64,000 bases of DNA from Tubiluchus corallicola (Eukaryota > Priapulida > Priapulimorpha > Priapulimorphida > Tubiluchidae). Shown one piece after another: positions 38,801 through 53,800 of this stretch (its first letter is position 1; every line of letters starts with the position of its first letter). Both the position numbers and the translations under genes were made by a program. The stretch lies in contig JAQGDQ010000337.1 of the NCBI GenBank assembly GCA_030141605.1, forward strand, positions 60,001 to 124,000, in the 5' to 3' direction. The notes under the pieces were generated by a model that ran no database searches, had not been told where the DNA came from, and saw only the letters and a program-made list of their open reading frames with translations.

Positions 38801-41800
38801 CAAACCTTCGTCTGGAAATTTCTGTAAAGAACAATAGTATGTATAAAAACTTCTGCTATGACTTCTAATATGCGCAAAAGTTTCAAACTGGCACATTTTT
38901 GACTAAAGCAATCCATTTGTAATTTCACAATATGCTAATGTAAGGAATAAAACAGTACAAGCAGTGGCATATTAACCAATAGATTAACTAGGCTAAAGCC
39001 TAGGGCGTCACATTTTAGGCGTCCAATTTTAAAAAATTCTTATTCTCCTTGGAAAATGTGTATCGGTTCATATTCATGTAAAGCAAGCATTGTGTAACAC
39101 ACCACAGGCAGTTACTGAGTGCAGTTCTTATATAAAGCCGCCTAAAGAACAAGTACACGGTACTATAGTTGACCAGCGACCACGGCGCTGTTCATACATA
39201 CATAATTACAATGACCGCGTAAAAACTAGGCTAATATTATCACCACAAGTGATTGTTTAATCTATTCAATCAAATTTGGGAATCAATCATAAATTCCTCA
39301 CAAGAGATAGGCGGGGCGGATCTACCAGCCTAGGGCGTCATGAAGTCTTAATACGCCCCTGAGTACAAGATGGTGATTAAAGCTAAAAAAATTGCACCTT
39401 TGTTTACTTGTGCAAGAAAGGATAAAATACTTGGAGCATAATCACAAGAATAGAAAATGTAATTGTAATAAATTCGTTATGTTATCAGCAAATGTCATTT
39501 AACAAAAACAAGCTCTTAGGAATGAACTAGGTAGAAATCTTCTTTCAGCACAAGGAATGGAACATTCTCCCGTTATATCAGCTCATTGGCTTCTAAATGT
39601 CAATAGTTTGTTAATAGTATCCTCTCCTTTTCATCTTTTTATCCCAAACATTCCTAGATATAGAATAGCTATTTAAAAATTCAATTTACCCTCGGGTCTC
39701 TTACTTGTGGAATTCTTTACAAGTAAAATTCGTTTTACTGTTAACTACAAGCACAGCATCAACAGGTACCTATCATTAGAAAATTAGTTACAAAAATTCT
39801 ATTTTTCTGAACATGTATTCATATGTTCACCACTGCATGGTAGTGGCTTACTTCGAGCGACTCACAGATTTGTTTGTAACAATTCACGTAAAAAATCGGT
39901 ACCGTCAGTGGTGACGAAACTAGAGGTAATAGTTTTCACCTACCCTGTGGGCTACTTAGCGCGAATGAAAAAAATAAACAATACTAGTGCCTCGATAACA
40001 CACTGCAATTGTAAATAAATTTGCTTTGATAATTTTGTTTATCTGGAAAGAAAAGGAAGGTAGGGTATTTTAATATTTCTCGTAAAACTCAACGACAGTA
40101 TCAAAGCCACAAACTACCAGACAAAAAGCAAGTACTTTGCCATGGAGACTGTGGCAAAAAATCTTAAGCCTATCATACACCAGAGCATCCAAATAAGACT
40201 GAATATGATTAAAGTTAAAGGGAACTACAAGAATGAGTTTAAGGATCAGTTATTATGCCCAGTGTGTGAGGAAGATGATGACACTACTGAACATATGCTT
40301 AGATGTTACAGATATGGAGAATGGAAAAAAATTTTGAACTCAGATGTATTAATGAACAGTGAAAAGGAAGGTTTGCTAGAAATCAAAAATCTTGTGAACG
40401 AATGTATGGAATACAGGATAAAGACAAATAAAGACATTAAACTTGGAAAAGACAACTAAACAACTAAAAGATCAGCGTTATAGAAGAATAGACTTTGCAC
40501 CCTATAAAGGTGCCCGCCTCTGATAGGTGGAGAGAGTCGAGTATCGTAATCGCAAAAAAAATCCAGCAACTATTGTCTAATTGTTGGCTTTTAGCATCCC
40601 GTGTCTAATGTCCCCATGACAGCAAGTTAACAACAAACCATCCAGCATCTCTTCGGCTAAGTGATTTAGTCAGTTAATTGGGTCAAAATACTTCCATCCC
40701 AAATATCAAAATACGCCACGCCTACTGTAGTACAATTTGAAGGTAACCACAAATCAATGAATCAGCAAGATAATGCTTTTGAGCATAAACTACTACGTAG
40801 TGAAATTTTAGCACTGCAGATTGGTAGGGCTTGGACGGCTAGCTTTGATGTTGCAAAAATCAATATTTTCATAGCAGCAGACAAGTTATTGAACCAGATC
40901 ATCACAATAACACATAACAACTACTGCATATGCATATACACACAGACGTTCTGTCACTACCAAGTTTTTGGTATAATGCAGCACGTAAGGACAAACTACA
41001 GTATATACAAGCAAATAATAATTACAGTGTAATTTTGATGAACATCAGAATGTGGTACAAGAACTGTCGCATGGACTCTGCATTGAGCTGCTTCAACTGG
41101 TGTAAAAATATCGGCTAATGTTTATCTAAACTATTAAACTGCATTGATTCTGATTTTTTTAAAAAAAATAACGAACCTGTAGATGTCGAATGATGTTAAC
41201 AACTTCTCGCGTTGAATACGGATACGAGATAAGTCCTTGGTCAGCCATGCTTCTCAACTCTCCAAAAGCCAGCACGAGTTTTTGCAAAATGTCGTCCGGC
41301 ACGTCTGGCCCGTACTGCTTCAACATCTCAACTTCCGATGCAATGTCCGGGTTGTCTACAGCGTGGCAGCTGTAAATATCACCTGAAAATTTACAAAACA
41401 CATTATCATAATCTTACATATAAAAATTTTACAATTAGCGACTCCAAACTACGATTGAAAGGTCATTGAAAGACGCATGCAGAAAATGATGATAAATAAA
41501 CGCAAAGCTTATCAATTCTTAGCGACACAAGTCAAATTGCACTGTATAATATTAGACAGCTGAGCGTTTGTCGCAAAATAGAGAAAACATTTGAAGCAAG
41601 GAGTCTACAAAACAAAAAAATCTTAGTATGAGATGTGAGTAATTAGTTTTCATGAAAGAAAAACTAATAAACTACATCTTAATTATAATTATAAGTTAAA
41701 GTCACACTGCAATTAGGCCAGTAATTATAATTATAAGTTAAAATCACACTGCAATTAGGCCAGCAATTATAATTATAAGTTAAAGTCACACTGCAATTAG

Positions 41801-44800
41801 GCCAGTAATTATAATTATAAGTTAAAGTCACACTGCAATTAGGCCGGCCACAAAAAATTTTGTTTCTGTCTTACCTCATGTGCTCAAAAAATGTCAGTAC
41901 CGAAGGAGGGAAAAAAATTATAAAAAAATTTAAGTAAAAATTTATGGATGTTTAAAGTTGAATCATGGAATATTGAATTCAGTTGAAATCAAAGTTGTTT
42001 ATTTCCCACTGGTTAACTTTAATGTTCTAAATTTTTTCAATGCATATTTTTTCACAGTTTGTTTTTTTAGTTTTTTTGTTCTGCATTACTAAATTATTGT
42101 ATAATTATCCATGATCGCATAGTCTCTTTTTGTATGGTATGAATCTTTAAGTAATCCGACATTCTGATAATAGCGGTATAAACGGCAACACTACTCGGTC
42201 GTTAATACAATACAATGGCAGAAAATATGTAATTTTAGCATCCCATTTTTATTTGTTTTCATTTAAAACCTCCCGCGATACTATACAGATGGCGCCATTA
42301 CATGACGGCCCTTATGCAAATGTAAATCAGGGGAAGGCAATGTTAAATTATGTTCCAAAAAACTTTTCATGCAAATCTATATTACTTAGCGATTCGCTTA
42401 TCTGATGGATATACTTATGTAACTAGAAATAATAATTTAAAATGTTTGTGCCAATTTGTAAAATGTCACTGGCTCAGGGTGCACCACTCACTAACCAAAA
42501 ACATATTTCTAGTCTTATTGACAGGATACAGTAATTCAAAATCTTAGTTAGCTAGTTACATGTGTTCTACCAATGCGCTGATTATTTTTTCCAAATTTCA
42601 AGCGATGTATCAAACTTGTATCCAGCGACCTATCATTAAAATGGCTGCACCTAATGGACATTGCGTGTGTTTAAATTGACATATTTTATACAGTGTTACT
42701 GCCGACACAAGACTTGCATGCAAAAAGATAGTATGTAAGTGGTATAAAATTTCAAGACGAATTTTTTAATCTTTATGCAAGTGGAGGGTTTTCTTGTGTA
42801 TTAAAGTGAAAGCCATGAGACATGAGCAATTTTAAATATTAAACGCAAAGCTTTTAGAGTTAGCTACAATGAGGACAAAAATTAAGAGTTTTAATGTCAA
42901 TGTTTCAAAGCACAACTACTTGCAACTTTCAAAGTCAAGGTCACAAACCGCAACAAACTGCAATGGCGCTTCAAGGTCACGGCTACAATGTTCCTGAAGA
43001 CAAAGAACTCACCTAAAGCGCCAAAGAAATCGTTTCCAAGGAACGGAAATCCGGGACGATTTGCAAGAACAATCATCCGGAAATCCGGATGCATCACAAT
43101 TACATTCGCACGTCCAGCAAAAGCATCAGCATCTGTAAACAAATGATAACACACCACTAATGCTTTCAGTATAGAGTGATATATAAAACAAAATGGCGAG
43201 CATTCGATTTCGAAATATAAACAAGTATATATGTGCAAGTCTTATATGGGACCAGTCCTATGGAATAGACTAAGCCGCAATTCAAAATGCAGTCACTCCC
43301 TTTCAACTTTTAAAAAACCGTCAGAAAAGAAATATTTCAAAAGTATTGAGAGTAACACAATTTGATAATGGTAATCACCTGCATTCTTTTTCCACAGTAA
43401 TCTTAATAAAACGTGACTGTGCTCAACAGGTTACTGAACACTTTATAATCATTATCACGCTCCATTTCATCTTTCAAACACTACTCCCCCCATTTTTTGT
43501 ATATATTATCATTATTTCAATTATTAATCACTTCTTTAAGATTTCCACGTATAGTTTGGCCTGTCAAGCTATGCTTTTAGGCTCAAACTGTAAGCATCAA
43601 AATGTAATTTCTGTAATGTAATACTGCATTTATATTTATATTTACTTCAGTGAAATTATCTGTATTTTTATTATAATTGTTAGATGCAGAGTGGAAATAA
43701 ATGAACTTATAAACTAAACTTATAAAGTATGTTGACACACTTCCAAAGGATAATAGCTCACTTCACCAAGAAATAATAACGAAATTTAAACAATTTTTTT
43801 AATGGATTAGACTTTTAGGGAAGACAAATGTGACTTGCCACACTGTAATCAAACGAGCTAATCAGTGCTTCACATTCTGCAAACATTCTTGCAGCACAGC
43901 ACAAATGCCAGTTATAACAAATTTAATAAACAATTTTTTCATGTTTGCGTAAAACTAGAATGTAGGGGCTGTTTAAATATCAGAAAATCTGTCAATAAAG
44001 TAAAGTTGCCCAGAAAGTCAGTACAGTCAGATGACCATGACACATGTACAGTTCGATTTAACTAAAGTTGGATGAGCAAAGTTATCATTTGCCAAGACCT
44101 TACCTTTAAAAATCTAAGAATAAACAATTCTCAACAATCTTTCTCTATCATAATTTACTATCACTCAGTAACAGGGAGCTAATCCATTTAATGCAGTCTA
44201 TAATTACAAGGTGTTGAACGTCAAATAAAACAAAAACAGGATCTGATCTTTAACATCAGCAGAAGTCCCCAAAATGAAACATAAGAATAATCCATTAAAA
44301 CTTTCCATGCTATGCCAGCAAACACTCTCAAATCTACCTGAAGGAGACACAATGCGACGTCCATCAGCCAGAATCATACCACCAGACTCCACAAGCGATT
44401 TCAGTATACAAGTAACATGAGTGGGAGCTTTGTCCGCCTCATCAACGACTAAAACATGTCTGAGTTTCACAGCTCGTACCTGAAATATTATATAATACTG
44501 TGACGCGTCTATTATAGCGAGGATTCATAATTAACTAAAGAAAATTATAAAAAAAGAAAAGAAAGAAAAACAGTAAAATGAAACACTTAGCAACAGTTTA
44601 CAGCTGACACTTACGTGTTGAGACGAAATGCAAACCAAGGGGTTAAACGAAAAATTACTGAATCACGACTGACTTAATAACAGCAACCAAGAAGAGAAAA
44701 ACAAAATGAAACCGAAGCCGAACATGACCAGAACACACTGCCCAGAACAGGTTACACGCTCGAGAAAATTGGCCTAGAAAACTGAGCTCTGATTGGCCCA

Positions 44801-47800
44801 CTCAATTTTACATTCAATACAGTATGTTTTCACGAACCCCATGACGGTTTGATCCTGCGACCTGCCACACCATAGTCTGGAAGCATCAAAACACTCCACG
44901 AAATGAGGCACCAATGACGAGCCCCTAAGGACCTCACAAATTTTCAAAGAAAGATTATGTGCTCTCACAGCCACAAGCAAATGCCCGATGTTAACATAAC
45001 ATCAGGTCCTGTGCCAAAGGTTCTGAATGAAGCTGCTCTCAAATTAAACACCTTCACATTTCCAAATTTTCACGATAACGATTCCTCCAGTATCTGAGAC
45101 TAATATCCACAGTACTGCACTATTGGTGGGGACTAAATTGGTTGTACTTGTGGTTGGCACTAATTAAATTCTGATAGAATTAGAGGGATTAAAAAGACCA
45201 TCTGATATCATACTTACTAGTGGTGAATCTTCATACACGATCAACCCTTCTTTCACGGTTGGTTGCAATGTCAATGTTTGGACCGTGGTGTCTCTGTATA
45301 AAACAAAACTATATACAATCTGCTTGCATGTGAGTGTAGTGCACCTGTGTGTGAGCACCCACACACCTACGCTTGTACAATTAAAAAAACAAAATTACTA
45401 GGTTTTTCACACCAAGTTCGGCATATGATTTTTAATTGTTAATGATATATATGCTATATATGCTAATAATTTCAGATATCTACGCCATCCTTGCAAAAAG
45501 AGCCATAATGTTCTTTCAATATTTAAAAATGGGCTATTCTATAATAAACTAACTAGTTATACTAACTAAATACGGAATCCAAAACAAATTGTACCCTAAA
45601 TATTTTAGAAATGCCACTAAAATAGTGTCGATTTAAAAACACTTTGTAAAAACCGGAATACAAGAACACTATCTTTAAATGGATGTAATGAAAATGAATC
45701 CATTTAACATAGGATGTGATCTTCAAATAAATTCAGTTTTTCATTACGGGAGTTTGACAAATGAAAACACAAAAAATTCCATGCAATACATGATTAGTTC
45801 ATAATACACGGTAAAGAAAAAATTTGGCATGAAAGTGTCCTGCAGTAACTACATCTGCGCAACTGCAGATATGATGTGATAAATGCATTTGTGCAATTGC
45901 AAATGTGATGCAATAACAGCACCTGTGCAATTGCAAATATTCTCTCGGTCGATTCAGCAACTGTAAGAATCTGTCGGCAATTTTATTCTTCCCGACGCCT
46001 TGGTTGCCGACCAACAACAGATGTTCACCCAACATGAAATCTTTCAACATGTCTTCCATGACTCTCAAATGCTGAAAGATAAAGCAATGAAGCCATATAT
46101 TATCTGTTAGTCTGTGATCCGCAGGGATAGTCAGAGTATTCAGCTAATTCATACATTTTAATGCATTACTGTTTAGGGAATTATGGAATAAATTATGCAA
46201 TTATTAGACTAAAAACTGTTAAGTAGCAGCCAAGAATTTAACTCAGGTGATTCTAACTTTGTTCAACAAGTAGCCTAGAAGCCATTGAATAAATGAGTTA
46301 TCTACTGACAAATAAAGGTAAGCAGTTGTATTCAACGCTTAAGCTTGAAATCTCAGGTATTTTTCTACCAACGAATGATTATAGAAATCAATAAATCAGT
46401 AATGCTGTTGCATTTTACAAAGATACATTTGCTATGTTAAAAGATTTGGTAATGGGAGTCAATTATCAGAAACGATTAATTTTATATGGCCGTACTTGTG
46501 CGTTCTTGTAGAACAATATGTCAACCAAGATGTCCACAATGTCTACAATTTTACAAGGATACATTCGGAATTATAAAAAGTTTTGGCAACAAAAGTCAAT
46601 TATCAGAAATGGTTAATTATACATGACCGTACTTGTGCATTCTTGTAGAACAATGCCTACCAAGATGTCTGTAAGGTCTACAATTTTACAAGGATACATT
46701 CGGAATTATAAAAAGTTTTGGCAACAAAAGTCAATTATCAGAATTGAGTAACTATGCATGGCCATACTTGTGCGTTCTCGTAAAACAATATGTCTGGTAC
46801 CATGACCTGACTGTCTGGTTGATGAACCGGGACTTCCGTCTGTCCTATTCTTAATATTCCATGTTTCACTTCACCTGTAACATTTGAAATACAAGTAGCA
46901 ACGAGAGAGAGACGTCTCATTCAGATAGGCAGTAGAGCCTATATGTCTCATTTTAATATAAAAAAGGATTAGACAAACAAAAACTAAAATTGAAACCCCT
47001 AATGGGCATTTGAACCATGGATCAGCATTTTGTCTCTTTGTTTGCTTTTTGTGTCTTAAAGGGAGTACAGCAGGAACTGCCCTCTAGGGGTTCCTAAGTG
47101 GCACACTTAATGTACAAGAAAAAACCCTTTACTTACGCAAAACTAAAGAAAAATTTATCCAGAAATTTCCTAACACTTACATATTGATTTTATGCACACA
47201 GCTCTTGTATTAGTAGCAACCTTGTATAAAACTTGAAAATTTAAACTCTTGCGATGAGGTGCAGCCATTTTAACATTAAGTTGCTTAAAACTAATTTACA
47301 CAACGCTGCATAAAGCTTTAAAAAATAATCAAAGCATTTGTAAATCACGCCCACTAAGCAAAAGTATAAATTACTCTATCATGTCAATAAAATTAAAAAT
47401 ATGTTTTTTGTGAGTCAGTGACATTTTACTGCAGAAACATTTTAAACTGCACTCATAACTCGGTTTGCCCATCTTCGCTTTTCGAAAAATCGAACAAAAT
47501 CTCGACTGTTAAAAAGTCCTGCATACTATGGACACAGTCCGTTGTTTCATGAGCTGATTGTTAGTTGGCGGGCCGTTAGTTTGTTTACATCATTACATCA
47601 ATGCAACCAACCAGCGTGTAATTACACGTGTGTAACTAGTATATCAGGAGCGGCCCGTACTGGACGTTTTTGAAACAATTAGGCGATTGTCGAATTTGCA
47701 TCGACATCTGCCCGCTTGTCCGGTAAACTAAGACATGAGTGTGCTAAGAATTTTTTTCTAGTCACGTCACATAAGCAAGTAAGTGTACTGCTAAGTAATA

Positions 47801-50800
47801 TAACTTCAGAGTGGAAAGTTTTTTGGACGCACTTTAAAAGAGCTTTCCTTCCCATTTAACAGAACATCGAAAGCAGGTTTGTCTCCAGGATTCTTTTTCT
47901 ATCGCATTAAAACAAGCACATCTCAAAACGCGAAAGAAGCACATTAACTATCAAGAGAAATTTATTAACAAGTAAAAAACTCACAAGTAACTGATTTCTC
48001 TAAATCAGTTTCGTCGGAACTTTTTACAATTGGTGTAATGTTTGCTTCAGCCATGTTCTGATCAAGAGTTTGTTTTGCCATCGTAGGCAGAAACCTACAA
48101 ACACACAAGACATGTTGAAACCACTGTAAAACTCTAAGCTAACACACTGTCTACAAAATAGTTCTAGTTTTAAAAATGAACAAGTATGCACGTGTATGAC
48201 AAAGAATAGAGTTAACTAGAAAGTTCAGCTGGCGAAATACACATATAATTAAATAATTTTATTTTGACAGAAAAACAGTGAAGTAGTGTTTGAATAGTTA
48301 TAAATGATCTACAAAACATTCCCATTAAATTTTGTAACATTATTTTAACACTGGTTTCACTCAATATTATGGATAATATTCAATATAATAAATCTTTTGT
48401 CTTCAGTTCTTTCTTAACACTTGTACGGAACCAGAGCACGTGAGGGTAGTACTGTTTGCTTCACAATCCAGCACAGCACGCTCTAGCAAAGCTGTGTTTA
48501 GCAGTTGTGCACATGTCTGAGCCCAGATAGAGAAAGTACTGTCCCTCACACAGTTTGTTGTCAGTTGTCACGTGCTTACCGTGAACGGATCAAGCTTGAA
48601 CCGAGACAATTTTGACTATTTGTAAGCAAAAAATATATTTTTTGTTTAGGATTTTATTAAGTTTACGTATAAATTTTCGTATGTTTGTTTATTTGTTTAA
48701 AATTACAACTAGAAATTACAACGTTAAAATTACATATGCTTGTTTCGTTTGTTTCGTTTTACACAGTATTAAAACAATGGCTAAAAATTTTCTGAAGTAG
48801 CACCCCCACTAATTTTAACTACGAGCCGCCACTGTTACTAATACTATTTGGACAACTCCTTTTCATTTATCATTTCTGTAATCGTGCCCATTACTTACCT
48901 AGTTAAACAAGCTTTATTTATGGCTTCGTACAAGCTTTCATACGGATATTTGGAAAGACGTTGCGCGATTCGGATAAGTTGTCGAGTGGAAAGTGATGAA
49001 GACAATGATATCACCTGTAAACAATTGAAACCGTGAAACAATCAAGCTGCTAGCAAAACTAAATATGGCAACAGTAAATTCTGCATTAGAATTTTGGCAA
49101 AACCGAAACTTGACCGAAATTGCAATTATCGGCAACTGAAGATAATTTCGTTTCGGTGACATCCAAGAAATACGGTTTAATTCGAGTTCTGATAGAGAAT
49201 TTGCTTTTTTTATAGAGAATGTTCACTCCTTATGGCAAGACACAATTAGAAGAGAAGCTGATGTTTAATTACTATCAATGAACTGCATTACAGAGATTCA
49301 TATGTTACCAGCCCTGCTATAATAGATGATGCAATTATTCTATGTATATTCACTAATGGCTAAATAATTATTCAAATTTTATAATCACTTCTTGGCAATT
49401 AGTTTAGACCAATAATACTAATTAGACTGCAGCGAACTTACAGTTGGGTCGGTGGATTTCCTAAGATCATGAACTAATCGTAACAACGGTTGTAGAAGGT
49501 TTGTTGAACCAGCCACCTGCAACAGATTTTCAAACAATTCAGTAAGATGCCTGGTAAAAACCATGACCTTATAAGTTGTGCATAATTAAAGTTACATGGC
49601 ACAATTACATTCAAATTATTATGGCAAGTGTAAAAAAAGCCAAAATGCTGCGAACCAAGTTATACAGCAAAAAAGTTTCGTCATTGGAAACAGAGAAAAA
49701 TACCCAAAAAACAAATGAGATCGAGGGTTGAACTCCTAATAACTAGAAAACATTTTCTGGTTAAATATGGCTAATGTTTTACAACCAAAAGTTACCCTTA
49801 ATTTAGCTAGTAAATATGTTTTGTATTTCTATCTAAAATAACTTAACAAAAAAAAAGTTAGCGACTATCTTAACTCACATAATTATCAATTTTAAACAAT
49901 CAAATGTTGCCAGTTAATCGTAATAAATAACACAAAATTTAATTTTCAATTATTCGCTGAAAATAAAACAAGTTTACCAGTGACTCCAGTATGTGTGTCT
50001 CTTCATACATGTCTAGTGGACGCATGTGATGGTATAAAAACATGGTCAGAGTTTCCGCATTCAGCCATTTTTGCTGACCGCTTCCGCTGCCCACTACTGG
50101 TGGTTCAGCTAGACCCATGATACGAAATGATGGATGGACAGAATAAACTTGTCTAGAACAAAAATAACTAGAGTTAATTACTGTCTCTCAAGCAAGAAAG
50201 TATGAATGAATGTAGACATCAGCATCCGTATCTACATTTGCTCACCATCAAACACAAATCCACATCTTCTCAAATTCACAGCATCTGTTCAAAAGTTATT
50301 AAGATTCATACATAAATACAAAACAAATAACAGGTGTCATGTAAAATAAATCAGGGATGTCTCAAATGTTTTTGTTTTCATATTGACCTGGCAAAAATAA
50401 CCAAAAAGTGCACCACAAACTCTTGAATTTACCCAACTTGCTGCCTAATCAGCCCTTTCACAGTTCCAGCGATTGATGATGATCGTGAAAAGTTCAAAGG
50501 TTGAGTGCGCCAGACAACACATTTGTGAACACTTGACAACGCATCGCAGCCCATGCTGTTGTTGCAGTAACAATTTTAACAGCTATGTAGAACCTTACCT
50601 AGTCCCATTTTTTCTTGTTCTCAAGCAAGACACTGCTAGTAAATCACTCTATGCACAGACTAGTGCATAATTAAGTAGAGTCCATGTAAAACAACTGACG
50701 TTACTGAACTGATGCAGCAATGGCTTTGCGTTGCCCAGATATCACATGACGGTTTTAGTTAAGATGCTTTGCTGTGGTACACTTTGCCTTTGACCCCAGC

Positions 50801-53800
50801 AACTGCGTGTGTGCAAGACAAAACTGTTAACAGGTTTATTGCCTAAACTTCTGACTGGTGCTCAATCACTACGACTAAAAAATAAATTCTCAGAAATTAA
50901 ACCCAAGAGTTTAATTAGGCTGGGTTTCAATCAGGTCCCTTCATTTGGGGAAAGAGAATGAGGGGGCGCTCCACAATTTCCATTGCCTAAATTGACTAAT
51001 GAGGGTACGTGCTCGCCAAATAAAGCTAAGCAACAGCAAGCCTGTCAGTAAATGGATAGACATCTGAGAAAACTGCTTTTGGACAGTTTAATCTTTAGCA
51101 CTGGCTGGTGTATGTACATCTGCAAGTTGCTAAGACAGAAAAAATGACTTTCCTGGTTCAGTGATGTTAGTGAATTTTATACTTGATAGCAAGCTATGTA
51201 CCAGTCGTGCCACATTCACCCACGTTAAGTAGTTAATTCACCGCATAACAGATCCTACTGTTAGGTGCTGGATCCCAACTTAGAGAATATTAAACAATAT
51301 TAAAAAAAAAGACCTCCGAAATTTGAGCATAACCACTACAGTATAGCTTATGTTGGTAAAACGTGTTAAAACTCAAGTGTTAAAACGTATAACCACTGGG
51401 TGTCCGCTGCAACTTTTCCAAGGGTGGTAAAGGGATATACTCCTACTATTACAACTATTGCTTAAAATTATCCTATCCTGGGCCCTCATATGAAGTATTC
51501 GGATGGGGTCAGGCGAGTACAGCAAACACCTACAGCTAGGGGTCTAACTGATTCTGGGGTTTAAATGAAAAGAACTCTATCACATAAATAATGGTAAGAC
51601 CAACATTCATGAGCAGATGACCAGAGACTACAAGGTTTTGCCACTGCTGAAGACGTTAATCCTTCCCTTTGTAGCGGCGGCTGTGATTCATCCTAAGCCG
51701 TCACTATTCATAGTGAACGGTTAACCCCCGGGTTAGGCTTCTTAAGCCAGAGCGAGCCCGACACTCCTTAGGGAATTAGTTATAAGGTTCCAACTTCGAA
51801 ACCCCCTCACCCTAGGTTAGAAGGCCTGATCCGGGGGAGTCAAATGACCTGTTTGCTACCCCCAACGGACACCCTTGTGTGTAATTAATCTTGGTTTCTC
51901 TTCAGAATTGAGAAAAACGCTGAGATCATCAATGTTTGGAAGTTCAGAACAAATGGTTCCTACAGGATCTTACCGCTCGGCTAAGTCGGCATCGGAGAAA
52001 CCGTTCTCGGCTTTGATTGCTTCGTAACGGTCGTGTCTGAACAACCTTGTTCCATCCGGCAAAGTTAACTCTCTGTCATGAACCAACCTTAAACACAAAT
52101 AATAGTCACTTTACCAGAAGAAAAAAGACTAAAAGTTACATTTTCTAATACAGGTGATAAATCATAAATACTACACCAGCTGTAATCTCCATACCTCTGT
52201 AGAATAGCCAGTGTGCCTGCATTTATTCTATGAATACCATCTAAAATCGCTAAGCTTCCATCTAAGGCGGCCATAACTAACGGTGATGGGGTCCACGTGG
52301 TATCGCCGTTAGGCAGGGTCGTCCGCTGTTGTAACAGATCGCGAGCTGTCATGTCCTGTATAAAAGAAAAGAAGAAACTGTTGAAGAATCGATCAAACTT
52401 TGAAATACGAATGTGTTTATCGATAATCTGGCATGATACTAGTAAGAAGTATATTTTAAACTACTTGAAACCAAAACGATAAACCAAACAAAATATGCAA
52501 TGCGGGACAATATGTGGAATAACAGGAATTTAATAGTCAATATTCTTTACCAAAATGCATAGAATGTGCACAAGGTTGTAGTACTTAGTAATTATACCAT
52601 TATAAGGTTAGAAGACACTAAAAGAAGCTTCTTTTTTCCACAAATTAACCAACAATCAGACTTTTTAGTCATTCTTTACCTCATAAAAATATGTATTTAT
52701 AAAATTCAAGACAAAGGTAAGCTGATTTTGCTTCACTTTTGCACACTTTGGCACTCCATAAAATAGAATCCACCACTCACTAGCAAAAACTTACTTAACG
52801 GAAATGGTTGTAGTAAGACTGGCACCTATCTCTTTAGCAAAACTAATCTCCTAAGGAAAAACAATGAACCAGCAAAGGCGTCATAGCCGTGGTTGACTGT
52901 GAATACATCATTCCTGAACAAGGTAAATGACCATAATCAGCATTGCAAACTGTCACCCATTCATTGCTTGACCAGGCTTGGCAATGCTTAATAATAGTCA
53001 CTATGAGCACAATGTGACCTTTATAGCTATTCACTTGCCCCCTAATTTAATTAATACAATACACGGCTATGCACCATCATTTGAAGTAACAACTACCTAA
53101 AAAATATTATAAGTGTAAAAATTAATAACGAAAAATACTCTATTTTCCAATCAAGAGCAGAAAGGTCTTGGTTCAATTCCCCGACTGAGTTACCACAAGT
53201 TTTTTTTACTTTAAAATATGAATTACCTGGTACAACATAATAGGTTCCACCTGATAGTTCAAAAGGCGAGCAAATTGATTTGCCAAAACACTTTTACCAG
53301 ATCCCTACAAGTAAAATAATAAATAATATAATAAGAAGTTTGTATGCATTGTGTAAGAATGATGTTCATCTAAAGTTTATAGTCATGAACATTTAAAAAT
53401 TTACTAATTTATTTTTTATTTGACAAAAAGATTATGGAGGAAAAAAGTACAAACTGCGCAAAACCAGTATTGCGCATTTGCATCAAGCCAAATCAGATGT
53501 TCACATGCTGTCATTTGATGTTAACGGCACAGGCAAAAAACGTACAAGCTAGTGCAATAAACAAGATCTAAAAATAGACCAGTGTGAGTTTACATTTGTT
53601 TTATAAGTTTAGTTATCGAGTAAAACATTTACCTTTCCACCAATCAGGCAAGTATCGTGAACCATATGAGACTGGAGAAGTTCTGTCAGTAATGAATCAT
53701 GATAATCCGTATGAATAAACTTTTCTACAGATTGATCACTTTGTTGTTGTCTTGTACCTCTAGGCACCTACACGCAAACAAAAAAATTACTGTCAATAAA

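Noticed and set aside
44760-44990. Possible SINE with GGTTTGATCCTGCG
   Set aside because: Only one box-like motif and no second copy in the window.
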